Origin: Cryptomeria japonica
Lineage: Eukaryota > Streptophyta > Pinopsida > Cupressales > Cupressaceae
Assembly: GCF_030272615.1 (NCBI RefSeq)
Contig: NC_081414.1
Coordinates: 917,113,509-917,177,508 of the forward strand
DNA length: 64,000 nucleotides
Direction: 5' to 3'
Shown: in pieces, positions 20,906 to 33,061 of the stretch
Layout: each line of letters begins with the position of its first letter
How positions within the stretch are numbered: the stretch's first letter is position 1
Notes under the pieces: generated by a model
Seen by the model: only the letters and a program-made list of their open reading frames with translations
What the model was told of the DNA's origin: nothing
The model's database searches: none
Position numbers and translations under genes: made by a program

Positions 20906-22192
20906 ATGATGAAGAAAGAGGGTCCTAAGTTCAACAAGGATAACTACAAGATTTGAAAAGATAGAATGAAGATCTATATCAAAGGTCTTGGTGCACAATA
21001 TTGGAAGCAAGTTGAAATAAAATATTTTGCTCCTACTACTCCCTTGACACTGGATGAACTTAGAGAGAAGCAAGATAACATGCAAGCCTTAGAAGCTATT
21101 GTAAATAATTTATCTGATTCAGAATATATTGATGTTCAAGGACTAGAAACTGCAGGTGAGGTTTAGGAAAAGTTAGATTTAATCTATGGAGGAGATGAGC
21201 ATGTTCAAAGAGCCAAAGAGGAAATCTTGAGAGGAAAGTTCGATGACATGAGAATGCTTGAAAGATAAAATATTGCACTGTATGGTCAAAGAATCAAATA
21301 AGTTATTTGCGGCATAAAGAGTGTTGGAGGTAAAATGGATGATGACACAATAGTAAGTAAAGTGCTTAGAACTCTTCAACCTCAATATGCTATAAGAGTA
21401 TCTACAATCCAAGATTTTAGATCTATTTGAAAGGATAAGGTAACTACTGATTCATTGATTGGTAAGGTTACAAATTTTGAGTTAAATAGTTTTGACAACG
21501 ATGTGATAAAATCTATTGAATCTTCCTTTAAAACTTCTGTTACCAATTCATCTACTAGAAAAGGAAAAGATATATGTCAAAATCATGAGCACAGGTCAAG
21601 TCATGGAAGTAACCGAGGAAATAAAGACAATGAAGATCAAGTGATGGAACTTGAGGCACTGTTAGCAAAAAATATTTCCAAGAGGCAACAGTAAGTATAA
21701 AGGAAAGCTACCTTTGAAGTGTTTCTCTTGTAGTAAAATTGGTCATATTGCTGCTAACTACCCTAACACTAATAAGAAAGAAAAGTTTAGGAGATTCAAA
21801 GGAAAGGGAAAGAAACATTGTTATGTTGCAGTAGATGAAGGTGTGACCGATGAGGAGTCTAAAGATGGAGATGACAATGAGGAAATTGTGTTTGTAGCCG
21901 TGAAGGAGGAACTGATAGATGAAAAGGCACTGGTATCTCATATGGAGAATAGTGATGAATGGATTATAGATAGTGGCTCCTCACACCACATGACCGGAGA
22001 TAAAAGTAAGTTCATAACCATTGATGAATTTGATGGAGGTGTTGTTAGATTTGGAAAATAACTCTCCCTGCATGGTGAAAGGTAAAGGTTCAATTTCTCT
22101 AAATCAGAACACTTATGTTGATGATTTGTTTTGGGTTGCTGGTCTGAAGCATAATCTTTTAAATGTTGGTCAGCTCAATGATAAAGGTTATG
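20906..22192 (+). pseudogene. gag-protease of element A, broken
   Basis: Starts MMKKEGPKFNKDNYKI. Matches B and C gag in order: DRMKIYIKGLGAQYW, IYGGDEHVQRAKEE, GKFDDMRMLER, one zinc knuckle (CFSCSKIGHIAANY, last Cys changed) and the protease signature WIIDSGSSHHMTGD at about 21958-22000. Stops occur near 20957, 21162, 21267, 21298 and 21428, with frameshifts near 21690 and 22060. The reading stops being copia-like after LNVGQLNDKGY (about 22190), before the integrase. Not functional. Confidence 0.85.
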
Positions 22193-22911
22193 GGACACAT
22201 CAAGAAAACACACACAAGCAAAAAAGAAAGATTGTGCCCCTAGTTTCCCCATTCATAGAACACCATGATATAAAGGATAATGGTGACCATATGGTGGTAA
22301 AAATTAGAAAGATAAAGATAAAGATAAACAAATATCCAAAAGCACCAAAGAAATAACAAGTATTTCAAGTACCTTTTTTCCATAGGGAGGATTGATGGAT
22401 GGGATTGATTGGTCTAATATGAGGAAGGATACATCCTACAAAGACTGATGATGGATATTAAACTATGACTCCTGTGACAAGAGATAAGCAAGACACTGAA
22501 ACCTCAAAGATACCAAAAGATGATTGTCAAAGCACCAGCTAGATAGGGACATAGTCTTGACAACACAAGTAACTGACACAAAAGAATGAGACCTAAGGAA
22601 TATATACAAATGAGACTAGGTGAAGAAACATGACTAATACTATGTACAAGACACTATTTATAAAATGAACAAGAGTGTGGGATGATGGATGATGAACCAA
22701 AGACAAACATGATGTGGCCCTAGACAGGATGATAAGCCATGACAGATTGATGATTGATGGAGTGCTATTGATTTGGAAATGATATATCCCAAAACAACAA
22801 AAGGATTGGATTGATGATAGATGGAGTGTTGATTTGGGAATGATATATCCCACAAAAACAAAAGTATTAGATTGATGGTGATGGTGATGGTGATGGTGAT
22901 GATGATGGTGG

Positions 22912-22988
<77 letters not shown>

Positions 22989-23085
22989 GTGATGGTGATG
23001 ATGATGATGGTGATGATGGTGATTATGGTGATGATGATGATGGTGATTATGGTGATGGTGATGGTGATGGTGATGATGATGGTGA

Positions 23086-23119
<34 letters not shown>

Positions 23120-26100
23120 GGTGGTGGTGGTGGTGGTGGTGGTGGGAACAAGACCATGGATGTGATTGGATGGATTGATTGGTGTTGATGTTGGATTTCC
23201 ATGGTGGATGGATAAAAATTTCATGCAATGGTGGGTTATAAGGAGAATTGGGATTGATGGGGTGGATGGAATTGGATTGCATGGGGGTATCCTAGAGATA
23301 GATCCAGTGACAAGGGATGTAAGAGGTGATGGAATGATATGATAGGAGGGATAAAAATATGGGGGATTGAATGAAAAGGATTAAATAGAGATGGAAGCAT
23401 TATGAGATGAGGATTGTGAGATGGAAGATGGTGTAGTATAAGAATTAATAGATGGAGGGATGAAGCAAGATAGGGATTGGGTAATGGATGAAGGCAGGAA
23501 GTAAGTGGGAGATGAAAGGACTATTGGATGGATGGATTAGTGGATAGATAGTGGGTGTGATAGGGTCTCTAAGGACTACGTCACAAAGGAAATAATATGC
23601 CCCCACTCTAGATATTTTATGTGTGATGAGGTATGAGGAGGCATGTGATAGGATGTACGATAGGTGACAAGAGGATTAGGGATGTGGATGGAAGATAAGA
23701 TGATGGGTGGATAAGGACTATGAAGCTATGCAAAGGGATTATATGGATGGGGGGAAGGATGGGTAGTTAAGTGTTTGGATTGATAAAAAATTTGATGGGA
23801 AAAATAATGGTAATATAAGTTTCCAAAGAATGCATACATGGTGGCCTTTCCTTTTATCAAGATCCAAAGGAGGATGGAGGAAGTGAAATGGATATGATAT
23901 GGCGGAAATGGTAGATAGGATGGATGGAGGAAGAGATAGATGGATAGATAGAAGAACTTGTCCCCAAGTGTATAGAGACAAATAATGGAGGGATTACACA
24001 TGACATCTATTTTATAGGTTTTCATCATGGTACTTTTTGAAGGCACCTATTTGCCAAGTTTTCACCATTGGACGATTTTATTTTTTTTTGAATTTTTTTA
24101 ATTTTTGGGAGGAACTTTATGGATGGAGATGGGTGTGGATAAATAGATTTCTAAGATAGGTGAGATAAGGAAATGGATGGAAGACAAGCATCAATTTATA
24201 AATCAAGGTATTAGCAGTCCATATGTAGTGATCATTGGATGTTGGTACAACCTTATTAGGATGAGTGGATAATGAAAAGGCATGGATTAGATGGTTTTGG
24301 TGGTGGATAAATGTGGGATAATGGATATGGTGTTGGAAAGTGTTTGGATAGAATGATGAAAAGTGATTATGATGGCAAGATGTTGTTAGGATCAACATTG
24401 GCCCTTGTTGTGAGAGGTGTTGAATGGGTGGAAGAAAAATGGATGGAGGATATGGATATGATGGAGGAGCTATGATAGGTATTTTTGGGACATAGGGACT
24501 AAAAATGGATTTAGAGGATGGAGGGGAGGAACACTTAGCTTGTGGATTAGCAACTTTGGATTCCACGGGGAATTTTTATTTTGGATGCATTGCTTCTTTT
24601 CTCTTAGGGATCCACATTGTTTCTACATTTTCTTTAATGGGCCTTTGTCAAGCCTTTGGTATTTACTAATTTTTTTATTAGATTTTTCTTTGTGGGAGCA
24701 TGTCTCTTTGAGGGGACATGGTGATCTTTATATTTTTGTGAATGTTTATCTTTATGCATTTTTATTTATCATCCAACTCTCTTTTATTAGCAATGGTAGG
24801 AGTGTGAGAAGATGGAGGATGTTGGGGAATATGAATGGAGAGATAAAGGTATAATTTTGGATAGGATGCATGTGGATGTGTTTTTGTTGATCCTAATTGG
24901 GAATTAAAGGTGTGGTATGTTTATGATGGGTGATGGGGATATGGGATTTTTGGATGAGGGGATGAGATGGAGGATGGGATTTTGAGATATAAGGGCCCAA
25001 AATAGATTTAGCATGTGGGAGATATGTGATGATCGATTTTCGGATATAGGGATGTAGAATGGATGTGGAGGATGGAGGAAGATGGATGGTTGTTCTAGTT
25101 TTATACATGATGGAGGAGATAGGATGGCAATAAATGATTTGGAGGAATGGCGGGAATATGTGATGGTGGGTTTGAAAGCACACTTAGATTTTCCATTAGT
25201 TCTACAAATATTTTTGGATGAAGTGCCTTGGGATATGTAACAAAGACCATGAGATCCTAGATTTTATTTAGCATGGATGGTCTCCAAAGTACCTTTCTCA
25301 TGTAGGCCTAAGCCTTTATCTTGATAGTTCATCTTTTTGAGAATTCAATCCAAAGTAGGATACTTTTTCTTTGGGAAACATGATATGAATCCAGTATTAG
25401 GTGGAGGTAGATGAGTGGTGAATATGAGGTGTTCTTATACTATAAATGAACTGCCATGGATGAGTGTAAGTGAACCAAGGGGATAGAGTGGTGGTGGTGA
25501 GATGGTTTGGATGAGAGGTAATAAGGGATCATGCAATGGGTTTGATAAGATGGGAGGATCTTTACTTGGATGAGTAAATGATAAGGTATCATGAGATGGA
25601 GGAGGTGGGATGGTAGGATCATGATGTGGATGAAGGGATGATAATGGATATTGTGGTGGAGGTGGTAGAATGGTAGGATCTTGATTTGAATAGCTGGATA
25701 CTTCAACATACTCTAGAGAAAGATCTTGGCATGATGAGATTGATGTTGATGGTGGTTTAGAAGATGAGTGGATAGACTTTTCAAATGGAATGGATGGAAG
25801 GATGGGAGGTTCTTTGACTAGGGTAGATGGATTGGATGGAAGGATGGGAGGGATTTGATTGTGTTAGGAGGTGGAAGAGGAATGATAGGTGTGGGAGGTG
25901 GAAGGGCCTCATCAATAGTGTCTTCACATGATATAATGGGGTGACATGACTCATGAACCTTGGGAGTTGGGTTTTGTGATAGTTCTTTTGTGATTAGTCC
26001 TTGGAAGGTTTTTGGAGTGAGAGAATTGTGTATGTGATGGAATTTGTGTATTTGAGGTTGAGGTGGGTGGTTAGCATTCATAGATGGTGGGAAGATGAGA

Positions 26101-26543
26101 TAGTTCACATATGATAGTCCGGGAGTAGCTTGTGAACCTGGTTGATTGGATGATGATGGAGAAGAAGTGAACTAGGTGGTGAATATGGAGGATGGCATGG
26201 ATAGATAGTTCACAAAACCATGCACAAAGGTGAATTGTGAACTGGGTTGACTAATGGGTGGACAAGGAGGAGTAGATTATGCCACACCACAAGAAATGGA
26301 TTGAGGGGTGGTGGTGGATTGTGGAATAGAAGATGGTGGAATTAGATAGGGTGGAGTGGATGACTATGGATTAATGTAGGATGGGAAGGATGAAGGTGGT
26401 TTGATGTATGATGGAGTGGAAGATGGTGGAGTGGGATTTGATGGAGGTTCAAGAGTATGGATTACATATTAGATTTGATGGATAATTATAGTGGATTTTG
26501 ATTAGGGATGTAGGTGGTAGTGTTTTTATGAAAAAGATGGAGG
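22193..26543. other. Purine-rich anonymous region, left part
   Basis: The plus strand is strongly enriched in G and A, with endless variants of GGATGG, GATGGA and TGGATGA. On the minus strand this gives Pro/His/Ser/Ile-rich open frames (for example 24117-24566, 25440-25709, 25818-26108) that I read as composition artefacts. No domain was recognised. The same texture resumes at 28048, to the right of the solo LTR. A GAT/GGT microsatellite lies at 22872-23145. Confidence 0.6.
22872..23145. repeat. GAT / GGT trinucleotide microsatellite
   Basis: About 225 bp of GAT units with interspersed GGT, then a pure run of about 13 GGT units (23103-23142). It produces Met/Val runs on one strand and His or Ile runs on the other; none should be taken as protein. 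Confidence 0.95.
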
Positions 26544-28047
26544 TGATAACTCAATGATGAATGGATAGTACCAAACCAGTACTGAGAGGGGGGGGTGAAT
26601 CAGTATAGACAAAAATAAACCCAAAAACCAGTTTGTCAACAAACACTATTTATTTATTGGCAAATAGTAACACCGGTCCTAAAACAGAGTACAACTGGCA
26701 AAACCCAAAATAACTCAGATAAGCACAAACCGGTTAACACTTGTTTTCTCATATAATCTAATACTTCATTCTATTTCACCCTAATGCATGAATAGGTAAT
26801 CTACCATTAAAGATATACATATAAGCAAGTAGATCAACATGATTCACTGCTTGACAGAAAACAACATATCATCACATGAAGAAGACATCACACATGACAC
26901 ACATATTTTTCACGTGGAAACCCAACTGGGAAAAACCACGATGGGGATGAATACCCACAAGCTTGTTTTTTAACTCTTTAGAAGTTCACTCAGTTAGGAG
27001 CCTTATCTGGTTAAAGACTGATACAATAGGTTCTGTTAGGAACTGATCCTGTTAGGGATCACCCGATTTAGGGATGACTAAAATGCCCAGTTAAGGGTTA
27101 AACCCTGTTAAAGGTTACCTTGTTAGAGGATTTCAAGAACTAAATAGCTAAAGGATTTCAATCACTCAATAGCTTCGAGTTACCCTGTTAAAGGATTTAC
27201 AGCAAGTCGGTTAAGGCTACCATGTTAAGGGATTTCACAACTGTTGAAGTGGTTAAAGATCAACAGGTATAACAATGATTTGATGATTGCACTCAATGCC
27301 AATGTAGATCCGCTTAAGCTCCTCTTCACCTTCTGCACTTACACTTTGCAGGTATCACTTCTCTCCTCTTGTTCTGGCAAGAATCACATATCCCTTCTCT
27401 TAGATACACACACACAACTTTTTCCAACAACTTCAAAAAGAGACACAACATCAACCTTATAGGAAAATAGATAGGTCAATAGCATAAACCCTGAACCTGT
27501 TAGGTTAAGGAATTCAAACGGTTCAATCCTGGCCGTTGAGCATACTGCATTAAATGCAATAGTTCTTGATCCAATCTCAATACTTTCTCCATCATCCATT
27601 TTCCATCGATTTCATGGCGACTGATAACCCATCACACGTTATCACCATTTACAGACTTTGCAAATTCTTGAGATAGATAGGAACAATCTCCTTCATGCAA
27701 GATCCTTCACGTGCACAAGGCTTATGTGGCAACATGATCTATTCTTTGTTACCATGCCAACTCATCACACAAAGTCACCGATTGAGCCATATAGGCTTGA
27801 GGCACTTCAACTAGAAACCCTGAAGTGGAAACTACCAACCAGTAGTCATAAAATGCTTCCATGTGTCGATTCCCATAACTATATGCTGGTTCGCCTTGAA
27901 CAAACACACTGCTTCACTTTGGCACAAATGTCAGTTCAGTGTTATACCGGTTCTCACATATGTTGGTTCTCACCTCTTCAGCATATTGACATCAATGACA
28001 ATATACAATGTCATTATGTCCTCATACCAGTTCGCATAATGCCAATA
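26544..28047 (-). mobile_element. Solo LTR of family C with 5-bp duplication
   Basis: 1,504 bp, homologous by eye to the two LTRs of element C (52651-54229 and 58632-60187), in the same minus orientation. In plus coordinates it starts TGATAACTCAATGATG and ends GCATAATGCCAATA. GGAGG flanks both ends (26539-26543 and 28048-28052), a clean 5-bp target duplication. No internal sequence remains, as expected after LTR-LTR recombination. It carries the TAAC mini-hairpins, including a perfect TGATCC-CTAACA-GGATCA (27044-27061, minus), and the C-rich hairpin at 26580-26605. Confidence 0.9.
26995..27240 (-). other. TAAC-loop mini-hairpin array in solo LTR C
   Basis: Read on the minus strand, about ten CCTTAAC/CCTAACAGG-type units. 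The best is TGATCC-CTAACA-GGATCA at 27044-27061; others are AACC-TTTAACA-GGGTT and CCTCTAACAAGG types. The same array lies in the other C LTRs at about 53098-53312 and 59065-59290. Confidence 0.6.
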
Positions 28048-28817
28048 GGAGGTTGGGATATGACCATGAGGAAGGTGGAGGCATGGATGTTGCATATAGG
28101 GGGTATGTGGATTTGATTGTAGATGCGTGATATAATGAGTTTTCCTTGTGAAAGGATTGATAAGGATCATGAGTGGATATGCATGGATTAATGGTGGGGT
28201 AACTAGGATGGATGATTGGTGCAAGATTTCTAAGGATGATGGTATCAAGGTTTTCAATTTCATACTCATCTTGATCAACAAGACTCTCATCATCATAGAA
28301 ATGGAATGAAGTGGAACAAAATGAAGGATGGAAAAGCTCATCATACTAAGATTATGACATGATGATTAGTTGATGAGTTATATAAGGATGAAGGAGAAAG
28401 ATGGATAACAAACTAAAGCTTACGATAGGATGAAGACTAAATCTAAAGATGATGGAAATATAATGATGGTGACAAAAAAGAATTAGTTATCTAAGGATAT
28501 GAAGGAAAGACAATATTTGATGGGGATTTTGGACTAGGGAGAATGAGGGCTAAGGACTACTTGGGGGATGAAGGGTTGACTCTCTAGATTTTGGAGGGGA
28601 TGGGTTTGCCAAAAGATAGGATGAACCCATTGGACTATAGGGTATACCTGCTAAAGTGGCTAAAAAGTGACTACGAAGTATATTCAAGCCCACTAAATGA
28701 CAAAGCAATTTTTTTAAAGAAAGAGGCAAACCCGTTGAAGGATGAGCTGAATAGGAAAGGTGAAACAATTGTACAAGAGAGAGGATCCACCAAACTAAAG
28801 GTGTATCTATTGGAATA
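28048..28817. other. Purine-rich anonymous region, right part
   Basis: Continuation of the region left of the solo LTR. A short forward frame at 28591-28818 (MEGMGLPKDRMNPLDYRVYL...) leads into the tandem repeat that follows and contains its first unit (ANPLKDELNRKGE). No known domain. Confidence 0.5.
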
Positions 28818-29310
28818 GAGAAAAAATCTGTTGAAGGATGGATTGACTGGGAAGGTAAATCTAACACACTAGGGAGCAAATCTGTTAAAGGATGGACTAA
28901 CTAGGAAGGCAAATCTGCCAAACTAGGGAAAAAATCTAATAAACTAGGAGGAAAATCCATTGGAGGATGGACATGACTGGGAGAGATGAATCTGCTAGAC
29001 TAGGGAGTGAATCCACTAAAGGATAGACTAAATGGAAGGTGAATTTGTCAAACTAGGGAGAAATTTTCTAAACTAAGAGGTAAATCCATTGGAGGATGGA
29101 GATGACTGGGAGAGGTGAATCTACCAAACTAGGGAGCGAATCCGTTGAAGGATAGACTAACTAGGAAGGTGAATCCTCTGAACTAGGGAGAGAATCCAGT
29201 AAAGGATGGACTAACTAGGAAAGGTGAATCCATTAAAGGATCAACTAACTAGGAAGGCAAATCTGTCAGAATAGGGAGTGAATTCACTGAAGGATGATGA
29301 TAACATACTG
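28818..29310. repeat. Tandem repeat, 54-bp unit in ~130-bp blocks
   Basis: The phrase AACTAGGGAG recurs at about 28868, 28922, 28998, 29052, 29129 and 29182, with shorter ACTAGGAGG or ACTAAGAGG variants at about 28942 and 29076. Successive blocks are 130-131 bp apart, so 54-bp units are grouped into a higher-order repeat. The units also contain GTTGAAGGATGGACTAACT and GGAAGGTGAATCTGCC. In one frame they give a degenerate peptide repeat (NLLKDGLTRKANLPN with stops). Confidence 0.8.
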
Positions 29311-29401
29311 GACTAACTAAGATGGCAAAAAGGATAGAAGACAACAAATAAAAATACAAAAGATGACTTAGATTGGACTAATGGGAATAAATACTAGATA
29401 T

Positions 29402-30634
29402 TGTTGGATATGGTTATTCATTGTTGTTGCTAGGATATGTTATTTTCATTGATGTCAACATATTCATGTGATTTATTCCGATGAGTTTGGGAAGATCTTT
29501 TGATCCATTTTTTGTAGTTTGGTTTTGCTGAACACTATTTATGGAATCCGATATTTCCTCTGATATATTCTGGTGTGTTCATATCTTGTGCTGAGGCTTT
29601 GGGATGATCTTATATATCTTTATTTTAGATGGTTCATGATTTGGTGCCATGCAAGTTATCTTTCTTTGCGACAGTTGTTGATTGGTTGTGTTCTTGAGCT
29701 TTCTGATGTTGATCGATGAAGATTTGATAAGTGGTGTTGGTGCAGCTGTTGGTGATGATTATAACATGCTTGTTGGTGTTTCCTAGTCGTGTCCTATATT
29801 TTTTGGCAATCCACATTAATTGTTGTATTATTTTTTGGTGGTTTTCATCAATCGGTGATGATTTTCATGTTATGCGGTATTTTTGATGGTGTAGCATGTT
29901 GCAGTTGATCTTGGCATGATTTCCAGTGGATGTGATCATTTAGAAATTTGAATTAGGTCCATGCTATGTGATTTAAATCATTATATTGGTTCAGTGATTA
30001 ATCTTTGTATCATGTAATGTAATTTTGTGAGTTGAGGGTATAGCTGACATTGTTATCAAGGTTGATGAATTGTATATATAGGTGTGTTATTCACTTAGTC
30101 TTTGGGTCAGTATTGTATCTGCATTATCATAGAGAGGTGAATGTGCAAACAAGAGATTTATCATACAATGAAGTGTTAAGGTGAGATTGGTGTTGCAAAG
30201 CAGACAATTCTGCTTAACCAGAACCATCATCAAGCATTTGTAGATACTATTGTTGCAGTTCATTTCTTCCGGATTGTAGTATGAATCATCTTGTAAGTCA
30301 GTGAAACTTCCCTGAGGGTTGTAGCCTTCCGGGAAAATATATTTTAAGCAGTGAGCTCTAGGCAGTGTGCCTAAATGCATGTGCATTCCCAATTTTTATA
30401 TTTTTCACATACTACTGTAGAGTATCATCATATTGTGGGTAGGTTTCCATCATGGTTTTTCCCTCAACTGAGTTTTCCACATAAAAAATCTTGGTGTTGT
30501 GTGTTGTAATGTTAATTTTCTTATCTATTTATTTTTGTAGTTTATTGGGTTTTTTTTTGGAGTTTTATTTTTTGTATCTAGAGAAGACTAATTCACACCC
30601 CGCTCTTATTCTTCCTTCTCAATTGCTACTAATA
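29402..30634 (+). mobile_element. Probable solo LTR F
   Basis: Begins TGTTGGATATGG and ends CTACTAATA (degraded from an expected CCAACA-type end). GATAT lies immediately on both sides (29397-29401 and 30635-30639). It shows the usual LTR tail: GTGGGTAGGTTTCCATCATGG, a TTTTCCACAT phrase, then ACTAATTCACACCCCG. A hairpin AAGACTAA / TTATTCTT with one mismatch spans 30584-30613. One TAAC stem-loop (TTCTG-CTTAAC-CAGAA) lies near 30210. No primer-binding site or polypurine tract is adjacent. Confidence 0.6.
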
Positions 30635-30639
30635 GATAT

Positions 30640-32600
30640 AAACAAGAAGACATGACAGAAATGCTCACATGCCTATGCTGGACAAGTAGGAATACTTACT
30701 GCACAAGGCTCAGAATGTAAGTGCTATTACCATAGAGGAAAATAGATAGATCTTTGGGCTTATAAAGAGATGTATCTTCACTCTCTCTCAAAGTGGCTAG
30801 ATAAGCCCAACCAAGAGATTTATATCTCAACCCAAAAAAGTACATCATTAGTAACTTCAAGGTATGATCCACATCCCCTACACCAATGTAGTGGTGGGTG
30901 AAATATTCTATCTAGTTTTATATAGGAAAATAGGGGTATCCTCAATATATGCAAGGTACATAAGGCACATCTATGAGCACCACTTTGTATCAAGCATGGG
31001 CCGAGAAGGTCCATTAAGCCCTTTGGACCATCCCTACACCTCTATCTTAGTATCACCCAAGCTTCAATATTGTGCTAGACATGATATGAGATACATTAGG
31101 CTACAAATTTAATTTCACCCCTTTATATACCCTATCAATTCACGTGGCTGAGGTTGTCCTTTAGGGTGATAAAATCCCCAAATAGGACTCCTAACAGAAA
31201 AAAGGGAGCTAGTGTGTGTTTCTCTTACACCCAACATCTGCAAAGGCGAGGAAATAGGATACTCACACTCTAGGTCGAATGATAAAAAAATGTACAAGTG
31301 TACCATAGACATAAGATAGTCTATCTTTTCCTTTAATAAATTGAAGTGTTCCTAGATTAGTGATAAAAATATTTTCTTTGATTGCAAGCTTGCAGAAGAA
31401 ATAATAGTAGTTTTGGATTTTGTCTTTGGCAATTGATTAAAGTTGCATAACAAATGATTAGATGCTAAGAAATCTCAAAAAGATAGTGGCAGGTTAGCCC
31501 AAGGGGGGTTGGTGCACTTAACCTAACAATAAGGGAGTTGTGGGAGGAATGGTTTGATCCCCCATTGGCGAGGATTTTGGGGTGCAACCCTCAAAGAAAT
31601 TTTTTTGTTAGACCCCCAAAATGATAATGAAAAATTGCACAAAAATTGATTTAAAACTAATTTTTATACCTGATTGTGAATCCACTAAAACACAATGCAA
31701 ATTTGCTAAATGATAGTGCAAATCTATTGATTCTGAGCAAATACGCTAAAGCACAAAGTGTGTCCAATAATGCACGAAGTGCTTCTACTGATATATAATG
31801 TATCCACTTGTTCACAATGCGAATACACTAGAATGCAGAGTGGATCCATTAAACCCTCTAAAGTAATTAATTTTAGCAAATCTACTAGATCTTGAATTTC
31901 TAGCAATTTAGTGAATTCATTGAACTTTTAGAAAATCCACTAGACTTTCAACAAATCCACTAGATCTTGAATTTTAAGCAATTTTAGTGATTCTACTAAT
32001 TTTTTAGCAAATCCACTAGTTTGTCAACAAATTTGCTATTTATTGGTGATTGGTTGGTTGGTAGTTGATCAAATTGATTATGTTGATTAGTAGGGTGTGA
32101 ATCTGTTGGTTAACAAAGCAGTTCCACCAACCTATAGAGTGTTCTTCCGAATTAATAATATATTGCTTGTGAGTTGTGGTTGACGAATCCACAATAGAAA
32201 AGATCAAAATACACCCATGAAGTGGGTCCCATCGGACATGCTAGAATGTGTACACTAAAATGTGAGTTCAAGAGGAGTGCATTCAACAAAGAAAAACACT
32301 CAAAAAAAGTAATCAAAGGAACGTCAAGATTAGGCAAAATGAAGTTAAAAGAGCATATAAAAATTAAATCAAACCCCTTTGTTGAGTAGATTTTCCCATG
32401 ATATTTGATCTAGATGTTGTGCTCACTCAATTCAACAACATAATGGAACTCTAATGAAAAATGGGTGAGATAGGTAAAAATGGTTAAAGTTTCAATTTAT
32501 AAGATTTGGGTGAGATAGGATGAATGGTCAAAGATTAATTGATTAAGCTCTATGGTCGAGGATGAAGGAAAGAAATACAGGAATTAAAAATTCCTTTTAG
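30640..32600. other. No gene seen
   Basis: Anonymous AT-rich sequence with short meaningless open frames. Between 31,680 and 32,050 there are many near-repeats of AAATCCACTAG/AAATTTGCTA (a simple, loosely repeated phrase). A possible SINE is listed separately. Confidence 0.5.
31484..31620 (+). repeat. Possible tRNA-derived SINE
   Basis: GTTAGCCCAAGGGG (31493-31506) resembles a pol III A box, and GGTTTGATCCC (31551-31561) resembles a B box about 56 bp later. The piece ends in a T run near 31609. Spacing and order fit a tRNA-derived SINE head. No target-site duplication was found and there is no second copy in the window to confirm it. Confidence 0.35.
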
Positions 32601-33061
32601 GGTTCTTGAAGGGACAAGTCCATATGCTTGTATAAGCCCATGTGCTTGATCCGATGGGAGGAGTTGAGTTTCACTTAATCAAGGATTAAGTATCTGCACA
32701 TGATTAGTGGAGTGGGTTAGGTGGATATTAGAATTAAGATTAAGATGCAAGTGGGAAAGTTAGGAGAATGCAAGTGGATGAGGGTAAATAGAAATTTTTA
32801 ATTAATTTTAATTTAAAATTATAGGAAAGAGGTGATGAAGATTTTAATTAAATAAACAAGGGTATTTATTTAATTAATGGATAAGGGTCTTAGAGGTATT
32901 ATTGAATAGGAAAATTAATTAAATTAATTACCTTAGGAAATAGAAGAATAAAGATGACCAATTGAATAATAATAGATTATTTAATTAATAGAAATAGCCA
33001 TAATAGATGAACAATGGAAATAAATTAATCAAATGCAAGTGATCAATTTTAGGTGTCTACA
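32600..33061 (-). repeat. LTR fragment H2
   Basis: Read on the minus strand it starts at 33061 with TGTAGACACCTAAAATTG and continues into ATTAATTAAATAAA-rich sequence. The start matches LTR H1 at 45935 (TGTAGACACCCAAAATT), and both are followed by the same AT-rich texture. No polypurine tract precedes it and its far end was not found. Element class unknown, possibly gypsy-like. Confidence 0.5.

Larger units (their letters stand above)
19154..22192 (+). mobile_element. Truncated copia element A
   Basis: Contains a 5' LTR, primer-binding site, gag and protease start. It breaks off at about 22192, in the segment between protease and integrase, where the sequence changes to an unrelated purine-rich region. 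No 3' LTR is seen. Its LTR and gag are closely related to element B at 49,120. Confidence 0.85.

Noticed and set aside
22593..23282. Poly-His, poly-Ile and poly-Met open frames
   Set aside because: They are translations of the GAT/GGT microsatellite in different frames.
24117..26108. Pro/His-rich minus-strand frames as a cell-wall type protein
   Set aside because: Composition follows from the purine-rich plus strand; frames are short, unrelated to each other and lack signal peptides or ordered repeats.
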